NCBI GenBank assembly: GCA_026075535.2
Contig: AP026540.1
Span: 4,588,001 to 4,652,000, forward strand
Reading direction: 5' to 3'
Length of the DNA stretch: 64,000 bases
Source: Tricholoma matsutake
Lineage: Eukaryota > Basidiomycota > Agaricomycetes > Agaricales > Tricholomataceae
Shown here in pieces: positions 54,186 through 64,000 of the stretch. Under the pieces are notes generated by a model. The model ran no database searches. It was not told the origin of the DNA and saw nothing but the letters and a program-made list of their open reading frames with translations. Within the stretch, counting starts at the first letter, position 1, and every line of letters begins with the position of its first letter. The position numbers and the translations under genes were made by a program.

Positions 54186-55600
54186 ATGACCCCTACCGAG
54201 ACCCGCCAGTGCACAACAAGAAACTCCCAACACGCCGGTACTATTCCAGGGATCTCTGCAATCCAGCGATCCACCCTTTCCAACCCTCGACCCGCCACTA
54301 CTTTTGGAGTGTCTTCCAGACCCTCAAACATCTTCCGACAAATCAGCTCAGGAGCTCCCTCAATCAGTGCCAATCTCATGTCCGCCCATGCCCCGCAACC
54401 TTCCAGCAACCCAGAAGGTTTTCGATCAAGAACTCCCCTTGAGTATGTAGGGGGCATCAACCAGCCTGAACCCCTTGGGTTGGAAGATCCTGGTCTAGAG
54501 GACAGACCCCCCGGCAGACCCGACGACCCTAGTGGTCCTGATGGCCCTGGGGGTGACCCCGATCCCAATGATCCTGAGGATCAACCTCCCACGGGGGAAA
54601 ACCCTGACCCAGGGATAGGTTCATAGATGTCCTTTACAACCTCTCAGAGAGTATCTGCACCCTTTGTCAGAATAACACACCCAAGACCGAAAAAATCAAA
54701 GTTTGCGACCCTGACACTTTTGATGGCGCCAATCCGAAGAAACTTAGAGACTTCTTAGTCTCCTGCAATCTTCATTTCTGCGACCATCCGCACGTATTTT
54801 CCTCTGATGAGAAAAGATCATATTCATCCTTTCTTATCTTAAGGGATCAGCTCTCAGTTGGTTTGAGCCTGGTCTGAATGACCCGACAGATTCTGCACAC
54901 TGGATGTGGGACTATGAAGCTTTCCTCGCCAAGCTGGAAAGTAACTTTGGTCTGCACGACCCGGTTGGAGACGTGGAAAAAGCTCTCTCAGACTTAGCAA
55001 TGAAGAAAGGTGGTTGTATCACGAAATATAATGTTGACTTCTGGGAATTAGCTTCTAGGGTCAACTGGAATGAAGCAGCCCTTTGTGACCACTATTTCCG
55101 CGGTCTTCCACTCCAGCTTCGCATAGAAGTGCTCCGGGGTGGTAAACCCAATACTCTCGCAGAACTATGCTTGAAAGTGCAGGACAGCGACGACATCTAC
55201 TGGATGCAAGAAGACAAATCCCATTTCAAAACAAAGAATTCCAGTAATGTCACTAACTCTAGTCGGAAGGACTCTTCCAAAAGCCCTTCCCCATCGACAA
55301 ACCAAGCATCTTCAAACTCCGCCCGCGGTAACACCTCCAACCAGCAGTCTTCCACAACAAAGAACACTTCCTGGGACAAGCCCAAGTTGTTCATCTCTGA
55401 TAAGTTGGGGAAGAACGGCAAGCTTACTGGGGAGGAATGAGAACGTTGCATGAGAGAACGACTTTGTCTCTACTGCGGTGAGGAAGGGCACGTAGCAGGA
55501 AACTGCCCGAAATCCAAAGCCGCAAAAGCCCATGCATCCACTGTCAGTCCCAAGACTATGGACTTGGAAAAATAGTCCGCAACCCTCAGGATACAGCCAT
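54186..55600 (+). pseudogene. Gypsy C gag
   Basis: Starts MTPTETRQC at 54186. A proline/glycine/aspartate-rich segment (54440-54620) precedes the capsid-like region (VCDPDTFDGANPKKLRDFL; WDYEAFLAKLESNFGL; WNEAALCDHYFRGLPLQL). A zinc knuckle CLYCGEEGHVAGNC follows near 55470. Two frameshifts (near 54610 and 54845) and a TGA at 55438-55440 in an EE-stop-ERC context interrupt it. The order and motifs are typical of a Tf1/sushi-type gag. Confidence 0.85.
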
Positions 55601-58600
55601 TGGGGCTGGGGGTTGCATTGACCTTACCCACTTGGCTGCCTACGTTCGTCTCAACGTGTCCACTCTTTCCGACCCTGACTCCCTAACCATTCTTTTAACC
55701 TTTCCTGACTCGTCCGCCCCTTTCCGAACCCTTATCGACTCTGGCTCCTCCCACTGCTTCCTTGACTCCTCTTTTGTGTTGAATAACCAACTCAGCACGG
55801 AATCCATTAACCCGATTGGTTTATGACTCTTTGATGGAACTTGCAACTCCACCATAACTCAGATTGTCAAACTTCTGGTCACCTTCCCTGCTGGTGAAGT
55901 ATTCAATTTGTCATTTTATGTAACCTCGCTCGACTACCGTACTTGGTCATAACTGGCTGAAGCAATACAATCCATTGATTGACTGGTCTTCAAGCCAACT
56001 CGCTTTCCGCTCTGCAGATCATAGAGGTCCAGCACCCCTGACGTCACCTTTGTCCCCGAATCTTCTGGTAGAAATCCTCAACTCTTCCACACTTTCCAAA
56101 CCCCCCATTCCTCCTAAGTTTACACCTCCCGGCATCTCCTTCATCAATGCTGCCGCTTATGCGCGTGCTAGCAAACTTCCTGGGGCAATAGCTTTTCAGA
56201 TGATTTTTGCTCCAGAAGGGTTATCCGCCCGCTCCGCCCATTCCGCTAACTCCTCCGACCTCTCCAATATTCTGCCCAAGTATCACAAATTCGCTGATGT
56301 CTTTAATAAGACTAAAGTGGATACCCTTCCTCTGCATCAGTCTTACGACCTCAAGATAGAGACAGAAGATACTCCTCCGCCTCCGGGCCAAATGTATTCT
56401 CTCTCCCCCTCTGAATTAGAAGCCTTACGAGTCTTTATTGACAAAAATGTCCACTCAGGCTTCATCCGCCCATCCAAGTCTCCGCATGGCACTCTGATTC
56501 TCTTCATCAAGAAGAAGGACGGTAGTCTCTGACTTTGTGTTGACTACCGAGGACTTAACCATCTTACAAAGAAAGACTGCTACCCACTTCCTCTCATTTC
56601 CGACCTACTTGACTCTCCCCACAAAGCCCGCTTATTCACCAAAATAGACTTGCGGCACGCTTATCACCTAGTCCGCATCACTGATGGTGATGAGTGGAAA
56701 ACTACTTTCCGCACCCGCTACGGATCCTTCGAGTGGTTGGTGGTCCCCTTTGGGCTCACGAATGCATCCACAGCTTTCCAGCGGTTTATGAACGACATCT
56801 TCAGCGACATGCTGGATGTTTGCGTCATTGTATACCTCGATGACATCCTAATCTATTCCGATGACAAGTCCCAGCATGGGGCTCACGTCAAAGAAGTCCT
56901 CCGCCGTCTCTGGAAAAATGGACTTTACACCTCTCCACAGAAATGTGAGTTCCACAAAGACACCATCGAATATTTGGGTTTCATCCTTTCACTGGATGGA
57001 CTGCGGATGTCCGAGGATAAAGTCAAAACTGTGCTTGACTGGCCCAAGCCTAGGAAAGTTAAGGATATTCAATCCTTCTTAGGCTTTTGCAACTTTTACC
57101 GCCGCTTCATTAACAGCTATTCAGACATTGTCATCCCACTCACCCACTTGACGCGGAAATCTGCACCATGGGACTTCAACAAGAAGTGCCGCAATGCTTT
57201 TGAAAAGCTCAAACAAGAATTCACCCATGCCCCCGTCTTAATGCAATGGGTACCTGACTCACAGATGGTACTCGAAACCGATGCTTCCGACTATGCCCTA
57301 GCAGCTATCCTTTTGGTTTACACTGCAGATGGAGAAATCCATCTGGTAGCTTTTCATTCCCGCTCCTTCAATCCTGCTGAACTAAATTATGACACACATG
57401 ATAAGGAACTCTTGGCCATTTTCGAAGCCTTCAAACACTGGCGGCAGTACTTCGAGGGTTCCGCAAACCTGTCACAGACCACAAAAATCTTGAGTACTTC
57501 AGCACTACCAAGTTGCTCACCCACCACCAGGCCCGTTGGTCTGAGTACCTTTCCCAATTCAATCTCGTCATCCGCTTCCGCCCCAGAAAACTAGGGGCCA
57601 AGCCAGATGCGCTCACTAGACGTTGGGACGTCTACCATAAAGGGGGAAATAGCGACTTCGCCTCCATAAACCCAACCAACTTCCAACCTGTATTCACACA
57701 GGAACAGCTCACCTCTTCCCTCCGTGCCACCTATTTCGCCACACCCATTCTTCGACAAGCAGTAATCATGGATGTTGAGAAACTTCACCACGACATCTGC
57801 ACCTCCCTACCCCTTGACCCCTTTTCATCCACACATCTTCTGACACCTACCGACCCCAACTGGACCATAGACGAGGCAGGTCTTCTCCGCCACTTCGACT
57901 GGATTTATGTTCTGGACGTCATGGATCTTCGCCTCAAGGTCCTTCAGTACAAACACAATCACATCCTCTCTGGCCACTTTGGACAAAACAAAACCCAGCA
58001 GCTTGTCCGCCAGGAATATGTCTGGCCAAACCTCCACACCTTTGTGCAGGAATTCTGCAAATCCTGTACCACTTGCAAATGATCCAAATCACCTCGACAC
58101 AAGCCCTACGGGTTTCTAAAGCAACTTCCAGTTCCAGAACGACCTTGGAACTCCATCTCCATGGACTTCATTGAACAACTACCTGACTCCGATGGTCACA
58201 CCGCTATCCTGGTCATTGTTGACCGCCTCACCAAGCAAGGCATCTTCATCCCAACTGTCAATGAAATTACAGCCCAAGAACTAGCCAACCTGTTTGTCCT
58301 CCATGTCTTCTCCAAGCATGGCATTCCATCGCACATCACTTGCGACTGGGGATCCGAGTTTGTCTCCCATTTCTTCCGCTCCCTCAGAAAAGCACTCGAC
58401 ATGCAGATCCACTTCACTTCCGGTTATCACCCACAAGGTGATGGTCAGACAGAACAACTAAATCAGACCTTGGAGCAGTACCTCCGGATCTTCTGCAACT
58501 ATCAGCAGGACGATTGGTCTCACCTCTTGCCCTTGGGTGAATTTGCCTACAACAATGCTCCTTCTGCCTCTACAGGTGTATCCCCCTTCTTTGCCAACAA

Positions 58601-59237
58601 AGGCTATCACCCGAACATTTCTGTCTTTCCAGAACGTGACTTAGCTTCACAGCGTGCCCACAAGTTCATCGTCGACTTAGATGACCTTCATCAGGAGCTT
58701 CGGAAACAGCTTGCGGCTGCTCAAGAGCATTATCAAGGCCCTGCGGACAAACATCGGGCACCCGCACCCAACTTCAACATTGGTGACTCTGCCTACGTCA
58801 CTGCGGAAAATATCCACACCACTCGTCCTTCCAAGAAACTTTCTGAAAAGCACCATGGCCCCTTTGAAATCATTGCCCGCCCAGGCACTCACTCAGTCAC
58901 CCTGTGGCTCCTGGATCACATGCGGGCCATTCACCCTGTTTTCCATGTCTCTCAACTTGAGAAACACTCCCCGAACACAATTCCAAATCGAGTACAACCT
59001 CCACCTCCTCCGATCACCATTGACGACGAGCTCAAATATGAGATCGCTGAAGTCCTCGACTCCAAAGTCAACAACCGATGTCGCTGCAAGATTCTCTACC
59101 TCGTCCGATGGGAAGGTTACCAGGGAACCGATGAAGAGACCTCCTGGCTACCTGTTATGGAACTTGACCATGCCCAAGAACTCCTTGCAGATTTTCACAC
59201 CTGCTACCCGCAGAAACCCGGACCATTACCCGCTTAA
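55601..59237 (+). pseudogene. Gypsy C pol: protease-RT-RNase H-integrase-chromodomain
   Basis: Protease LIDSGSSHCFLD (55735). RT with YLDD (VIVYLDDILIYSDD, about 56830). RNase H ETDASDYALAA with a frameshift near 57465, then KPDALTRRWD. An HHCC-type zinc region (HNHILSGHFG to CKSCTTC), and an integrase core with Asp in SMDFIEQLP, Asp in CDWGSEF and Glu in GDGQTEQLN. The chromodomain is LYLVRWEGYQGTDEETSW. In-frame stops at 55824, 56530 and 58080 are all TGA at positions where the family has arginine. A small deletion lies near 55930. The integrase frame 58161-59237 is open. An inactive but recent copy. Confidence 0.9.
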
Positions 59238-59326
59238 AGACTATTCACGTTACTTATTCACTTGGTTTGTACTCAGAAACAAATTTCATTAAAAAAAAAA
59301 AAAAAATTATGGATCCAACCAGATCC

Positions 59327-59836
59327 CTACACTACCTCTGCTTCTCCCTCTCTGTCTTTGTCACCCTCTCCCCCAACCTCGCCCTCTTCTCCACCCTCAT
59401 CCTTCTCTCCACCCTCCTCATCTCCACTCTCGCTCTCCTCCTCCAACCCCACTCGCGCCTTTGACTTGGTGACTTTCTTTTTCTTGGGGGACTTGCTCCC
59501 CTCGGCCTCATCCTCCAAACCTGCGGCTGTAGCCGCCTGCTTCTTCTCTGCTCGTCTTGTGGCCGATGCCTCCTTTTTCCGCGCCTCTGCCTGACATGCC
59601 TCCTCAGCCTTTGCAGCCTCCTCTGCTGCCTTCTGCGCCTCCTGCACCCAGTGTTCCTCCTCCCTCGCCGCTTCCTCCAGCTCCTTCATCTCCCGTTCCA
59701 TCTGCTCCTTCATCGCGCGCTCCCTCTGTTCATGTTGAGCCCTCATCGCGGCCAATTTGATCTGTGCAGATACTGCTGGAGGGGACATAACTGATAGTTG
59801 ATGGGGGAAGGAAAGAGCATGAAAATTTTCAACCAA
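59327..59836 (-). CDS. Antisense ORF in gypsy C: charged coiled-coil protein
   Basis: 169 codons on the strand opposite to gag-pol, between integrase and 3' LTR. Residues about 25-95 form an uninterrupted Ala/Glu/Lys/Arg helix (for example MKEQMEREMKELEEA, EEAAKAEEACQAEARKK). A lysine patch SPKKKKVTKSKAR (nuclear-signal-like) follows, then an acidic tail rich in EEGG and ESGDEEGG. No known domain is recognised. The frame is complete with no stop, in an element whose gag-pol has several. The high GC/low-complexity coding could keep a frame open by chance, so it is only a candidate gene. Confidence 0.5.
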   Translation of the reverse strand: MVENFHALSFPHQLSVMSPPAVSAQIKLAAMRAQHEQRERAMKEQMEREMKELEEAAREEEHWVQEAQKAAEEAAKAEEACQAEARKKEASATRRAEKKQAATAAGLEDEAEGSKSPKKKKVTKSKARVGLEEESESGDEEGGEKDEGGEEGEVGGEGDKDREGEAEVV

Positions 59837-59923
59837 TTACCACATTTGGAAAATTCAACCAACTTCCTCATTTGGACTCAAACCCTCACGTGCCTCATAG
59901 GCTCGGTACTAAGGGGGAAATAC

Positions 59924-60632
59924 TGTCAAGAACCGTTCCTCGCCCGATCAGAACCCGCATCCATCCGACTCTTTCCCGCATGTCAAACATTACTTTTGCC
60001 TACGCCTCCCAATTTTGTTCCCGGCCGCCTTGCACTGCCCACACTGCTGTGCACCAGGCCACCTTGTACAGCATCCACAGCTGCCTTCCCAAGGCTGCCA
60101 TCTCTATTGCAGATTCAACTATGGATTCCTGTGCGGCTCCCACTAGATAATTTATCTATGCAGTCGAGACACTGCTGCAGTCTTCATTCCTGTTCCGCAT
60201 TATTCTGGACTACAGTATTTAAGCTTAGTTAGTTTCGCCTTGTATTCCTCAGTTCATATATCGACATAGACTCGACTTTAATCTGCCAATCAAAAACCTC
60301 CTTCTACTCCAAACCCCAGTTCTCTAAGAGTCTGAACTCTGTTTGACTCGACCTCCAGTCTCCCTCTGAAGTTCTAACCTCATCTGAACTTAACCTAAGT
60401 CCCTCCGTACTCCTTTCTGTGTTTACCTGCACTTTCCCATCCCTACCTCCAAACCTCCAACTTGAAATTAGGACACTGGACGAGGTGAAGGGCACAGCTT
60501 CTTACAAGCTGAAGCCAAGTCCTTTCCGTTTCCCCTCCCTGCTGAATCTGCAACGACCCGACAACCTTCCATAAATAACACCTGCAGTGTCTGATCGGAT
60601 TCCGACGAACCCTCTAGGATCAGTTCTTAACA
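59924..60632 (+). repeat. Gypsy C 3' LTR
   Basis: 709 bp, the same length as the 5' LTR, with about 4-5% difference judged by eye, mostly transitions. Confidence 0.93.
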
Positions 60633-60637
60633 GAGAC

Positions 60638-60935
60638 AGCACAAACTGGTGGCATTTGAAGGCTGACAATTGAACAGCGCAGAGCATAACTACCCAGTGC
60701 ATGAACAAGAAATGCTATCAATAATGAGGGCAATGCACAAATGGAGGGTGGACCTACTAGGCCCACACATCCAAATCTACATGTACCACAAAACACTACA
60801 AAAACCTTGACTACCAGCAGGACCTATCACAGCAGCAAGCATGATGGATGTAATACCTATCACAATATGAGTACACCATCACATACATAAATGGAGACAA
60901 AAATACTGTTGCAGATGCACTATCCTGACTCCCAA
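60638..60935 (+). pseudogene. Gypsy D RNase H, second part
   Basis: Read with one stop and one frameshift: KLVAFEG, EHNYPVHEQEMLSIMRAMHKWRVDLLG, then YITYINGDKNTVADALS. This is the C-terminal half of a gypsy RNase H. The remaining half lies before 53436, across gypsy C. Confidence 0.78.
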
Positions 60936-60940
60936 ACAAA

Positions 60941-62470
60941 GTGAACCCACCACCAAACACCATGGATGTTGCAACAGTTTTCTCTGTTGCAACAGACCCA
61001 AAGCTAATCAGGAGAGTGAAGAAGGGATGTAGACATGACAGCTGGTGCAAGAGCATTTTGGAGGATTGGGAGAAGAGGGTGCTGGACAAGAAACTAGACA
61101 TCACAAAGAAAGATGGGCTACTATTCACAGGAATGCACCTCATCATTCCCCAGTACAAACATTTAAGAAAGCACATGTTCCAACTCACACATGGCAACTT
61201 AGGACATTTTGGCACAAGAAAATCATATGCAAACCTGAAAGATGAATTTTATTGGCCACACATGAGAAAGAACCTGATGGAGGGATATGTACCTTTGTGC
61301 CCAGATTGTCAATGAAACAAGTCACAAATGACAAAAACAGCAGGGCCACTGCACCCACTACTGATACCAGACAGGCAATTTGAATCCATTGCACTGGACT
61401 TCATGGGGCCACTGCCGAAGGATGAGGGCTATGACACAATTGTGACCATGACAGACCACTCTGGGGTGGATCTGCAGCTGGCCCCATGCACATCCAACAT
61501 GACAGTGGAAGAATTTGCAGTGGTATTCTTTAACAGGTGGTACTGCAAAAATGGATGCCCATTAGAAATCATAAGTGACAGGGATAGGCTCTTTGTATGA
61601 AAGTTCTGGAAAGTGCTGATGAAATTAATGGGGATTAAGCATAAAATGTCAATGGCCTACCACCCTCAAACAGATGGCTCTTCAGAGAGGATGAACAAAA
61701 TGATGATTCAAGTGCTAACATTTCACATCGCACACAACCAATCAGGATGGGCATGCACACTACCAAAGGTGCAATTCGACATAATGAATACACCAAATGT
61801 GTCCACCAGATTCTCCCCATTCATGTTGAAGACATGACAATTGCCAAGGCTTATCCCACCATGGGCTGGAACGACATAGGAGGAGGGGGAAGAACCAGAG
61901 GAAGAGACAGCATGGGAGATGACAAATGGAATTGATGACCAACAAGTCGAAAGACTCACTACTGGCAGCAAAAATCTCCCAAGCACATCACGCAAACAAT
62001 CAACAAGGGCTGGAACCTACCTTCCAGGTGGGGGACAGAGTGTTGTTGGCAACAGGTCACCAGCAAAGGGAATACATGCAAGCAAAAAGTGGCCACGTCG
62101 CCAAATTCATGCCAAGATTTGATGGACTGTATGAAATTATGCATGCATTCCCAGAGACTTCAGACTACAGACTAGCACTGCTGACTACAGAGGGGATGAA
62201 CACCTTCCATGTGTCCCATCTATGACTGTTTGTGCCAAACAACAATGAGCTTTTTCTGAGGAGAATGCTAGCAAAGCTGGGACCAATAGTGACCTCAGAA
62301 GGGAGCACTGAGTATTTCATTGAGAAAATCATGGACTTGAGGCCATGCAGGAGAGGCAAGCGGTACCTTGTGTGATGGTTGGGGTATGGGCCGGAACATG
62401 ATCTGTGGTTGCCTGGCAGTGAGCTACTGGAAACTGAAGTGCTGGAATGGTATGAGGCTCAGGACAATTA
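60941..62470 (+). pseudogene. Gypsy D integrase and chromodomain
   Basis: Zinc-binding region HGNLGHFGTRKSY to CPDC. Catalytic core with Asp in ALDFMGPLPKDEGYD, Asp in IISDRDRLF and Glu in QTDGSSERMNK. The C-terminal frame is 61926-62225. A chromodomain relic follows (YFIEKIMDLRPCRRGKRYLV, stop, WLGYGPEHDLWLP). Stops include TGA at 61314, near 62222 and near 62373; most sit at expected arginines. Frameshifts near 61840 and 62225. Confidence 0.83.
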
Positions 62471-62499
62471 AGAGATGTTTTTTTTAGATGGACAGCAGG

Positions 62500-62597
62500 T
62501 GTAAGAGATCTGGATCTCTTACCAACAAACTACTACATAATGCGCCACCAGTATCCCAACATGCATGCATAATCTCCACAGTCACACCTTAGGCATG
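62500..62597 (+). repeat. Gypsy D 3' LTR fragment
   Basis: Starts tgtaagagatctggatctct after a purine-containing gatggacagcagg stretch and stops after about 100 bp where the copia F LTR begins. No matching 5' copy exists in the window, so the right limit is inferred. Confidence 0.5.
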
Positions 62598-62939
62598 TGT
62601 TATTATGTTCATTATTGTACAAGTACTAGACAACTGGTCTTCATACTCTTTTCCAGTTTACTTGTTGTTGGAGCAGACTATATACGCTGCACAGTGGAAG
62701 AGACAACACATTCCTTACAACCTACCTGGGGTTTACTTAGACTTACAGCTAGGGTTAGCAGAGGTAAGAACACTGTATTCCTACTACGGTACAGGTTCTC
62801 CTTATATACATAATAATAAGGACGTCACATGACTCAGGAATGTGTTTACTGCATGTATGCGCAGTAAGCGCAGTAACATGCATATGCTGCATGTATTGCC
62901 TCATGTATACAGCATGCATCACTGGGATTAATTTCAACA
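62598..62939 (-). repeat. Copia F 3' LTR
   Basis: The minus-strand start TGTTGAAATTAATCCC at 62939 follows a purine tract gaggggggg (62940-62948). The left limit at a tgttatt (62598) is the best TG candidate; the partner LTR lies beyond the window. Rich in gcatg/catgc repeats. Confidence 0.6.
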
Positions 62940-62971
62940 CCCCCCCTCAAACTGTACAGCGCTCTAAGCAG

Positions 62972-64000
62972 CTAAGTTTGAATCTCGAAAGTAATTCTGA
63001 GAGAGTCTCTAAATTTCCTGAATAGGACGGCGCCAAGGTTCTTTGTGAACATGTCAGCCGGATTATCACTTCCAGGAATGAAAACGACTGTGACTTTGTC
63101 ATTTTCTATGCATTCGCGGGTGTAGTGGTAGCGAATGTCTATATGTTTGGTCCTTCTTTCCTGAACTGGATTTGATCCAATAAAGATGGATCCCTGATTA
63201 TCAGCGCAGATTGGTATGCGCTTCAGTGTGTATCCAAGTTCCTGGAATAAGGACTCTACCCACACTATCTGCCAACAAGTGTCGGAGAGAGCCATATATT
63301 CGGCTTCTGTGGATGACAGTGCTACAGTTTTTTGTAAACAGGACTGCCAGCACACAATGCCACTTGCTAGAGTAGCAAAGTAACCCGTTGTAGATCGGCG
63401 CTTGACAGTGTCAGCTGCCCAATCAGAATCTGTGAAGGCCTGCAGCCCCTTGGATTTCTCTCCATCATAGACTATACTGTACTTCTGGGTTCCCACCAGA
63501 TAGCGCATTATGTACATTGCTTTGCCTAGATGTTCTTGGCTAGGATTAGCCGAGAATTGTGACATCTTGATTACCGTGTAAGCGATATCAGGTCGCATTC
63601 CGAGCATCAGATACAATAAAGATCCGATCACAGACTGATATTTCGATCTAAGCGCCGCGTTTGGCGTCACTGTGTTCTCCGATGGTTTGTAGCCAGTCGG
63701 GAGCGGAGTGGGGGCAACTTTGGCATTTGTCATCTCAAACCTCTCGAGCACTTTGGCGAGATATTCTGTTTGATCAAGTTTGACTTTTGTAGCAGTCTGG
63801 GTGATGCGCATGCCTAAGAATTCCGTGACTTTTTCAGTACTACGGCACTCCCAATGCTTCAGGCAAGCATTCTTCTTTTCATCCACAAGTTTCTTGTTCT
63901 TGCCCATGAACAAGCCATCGTCAACATAGACTAGCGCAATAATGATGCTGCCTGTCTTAGGATCCTTGTGTATGAAGATGCCGGCATCGGAGCTGGCGCG
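62972..64000 (-). CDS. Copia F pol, RT C-terminus and RNase H, intact, runs off window
   Basis: An open frame without a stop from the window edge (64000) to 62972. It includes the RT active site YVDD (ALVYVDDGLFM, about 63915-63935, both aspartates intact), the connection (VTEFLGMRITQT, LAKVLERFEMTNAK), and RNase H with FTDSDWAAD, SSTEAEYMALS and HIDIRYHYTRE, then DMFTKNLG. This is the least decayed pol in the window and may belong to an active or recently active element. The 5' part is outside the window. Confidence 0.88.
   Translation of the reverse strand, partial: RASSDAGIFIHKDPKTGSIIIALVYVDDGLFMGKNKKLVDEKKNACLKHWECRSTEKVTEFLGMRITQTATKVKLDQTEYLAKVLERFEMTNAKVAPTPLPTGYKPSENTVTPNAALRSKYQSVIGSLLYLMLGMRPDIAYTVIKMSQFSANPSQEHLGKAMYIMRYLVGTQKYSIVYDGEKSKGLQAFTDSDWAADTVKRRSTTGYFATLASGIVCWQSCLQKTVALSSTEAEYMALSDTCWQIVWVESLFQELGYTLKRIPICADNQGSIFIGSNPVQERRTKHIDIRYHYTRECIENDKVTVVFIPGSDNPADMFTKNLGAVLFRKFRDSLRITFEIQT

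Larger units (their letters stand above)
53437..60632 (+). mobile_element. Ty3/gypsy chromovirus C with antisense ORF
   Basis: LTRs 53437-54145 and 59924-60632 (709 bp each), perfect duplication gagac (53432-53436; 60633-60637), and a purine tract aagggggaaa just before the 3' LTR. Plus-strand gag and pol with a chromodomain, and a 169-codon antisense frame between integrase and 3' LTR. No decamer complementary to the post-LTR sequence was found in the LTR, unlike gypsy A/B. Confidence 0.95.
44530..62597 (+). mobile_element. Ty3/gypsy element D, 5'-truncated, split by copia E and gypsy C
   Basis: Plus-strand pieces at 44530-46400, 52986-53436 and 60638-62499 join into one gag-pro-RT-RH-IN-chromodomain element once copia E (TSD ctgaa) and gypsy C (TSD gagac) are removed. 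The RT frame joins exactly over copia E (EVL to KNMQLYCSMKKS). The element has no recognisable 5' LTR or gag start. A 3' LTR fragment starts at 62500 (tgtaagagatctgg), cut by copia F. It has many stops and frameshifts and is the oldest layer of this block. Confidence 0.88.

Noticed and set aside
59262..59760. Plus-strand S/P-rich frames over the end of gypsy C
   Set aside because: They are the reverse complement of the coiled-coil antisense frame; serine/proline come from GAG/GAA and similar codons read backwards.

Overview
This window comes from a mushroom-forming basidiomycete (Agaricomycete). It has short spliced introns of about 46-71 nt, host proteins of typical basidiomycete type (VPS35, VPS27, RPB1), Ty1/copia and chromodomain Ty3/gypsy retrotransposons, and a very high repeat load with CpG-type decay in the repeats. 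The species cannot be named from sequence alone; a TE-rich genome of the ectomycorrhizal kind would fit.

Layout: 1-23,256 is a nested transposon block. A solo gypsy LTR (701-2073) carries a hAT-type MITE and is followed by a RecQ-like helicase relic. A Ty1/copia element (3008-23251, minus strand, TSD gaatc) was then split by three insertions: a 7.6-kb non-autonomous hAT-type element (4882-12508) that itself holds gypsy A (6471-11833); gypsy B (13606-20518), whose gag holds another hAT-type element (14671-15571); and a second copy of the first MITE (21913-22739). Subtracting the insertions and their target duplications leaves a normal 4.86-kb copia element.

23,257-44,529 is a transposon-poor host island. 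It has an intron-containing tRNA-Val(CAC), a possible small membrane-protein gene, VPS35 (plus, 11 exons, retromer), VPS27 (minus, 6 exons, ESCRT-0) and RPB1 (minus, 18 exons, largest subunit of RNA polymerase II). The three exon models I built by hand all have lengths divisible by three (965, 750 and 1747 aa). VPS35 and VPS27 both act in sorting at endosomes and are convergently placed. RPB1 is a housekeeping transcription gene whose CTD is split by microexons.

44,530-64,000 is a second nested block. A 5'-truncated gypsy D (plus) is split by copia E (46401-52980, minus, TSD ctgaa), which contains a hAT-type element (51401-52693), and by gypsy C (53437-60632, plus, TSD gagac), which carries an antisense coiled-coil ORF. 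The 3' LTR of D is cut by a further copia element (F), which has an intact pol frame running off the window.

Most promising for novelty: the shared palindromic modules inside hAT-type elements with different ends; Tf1-like self-priming signals in gypsy A/B; strand-specific decay of the same ancestral CGA codons in sibling copies; microexons, one of 3 nt, inside the RPB1 CTD; the antisense ORF of gypsy C; and twin perfect hairpins beside the host island.
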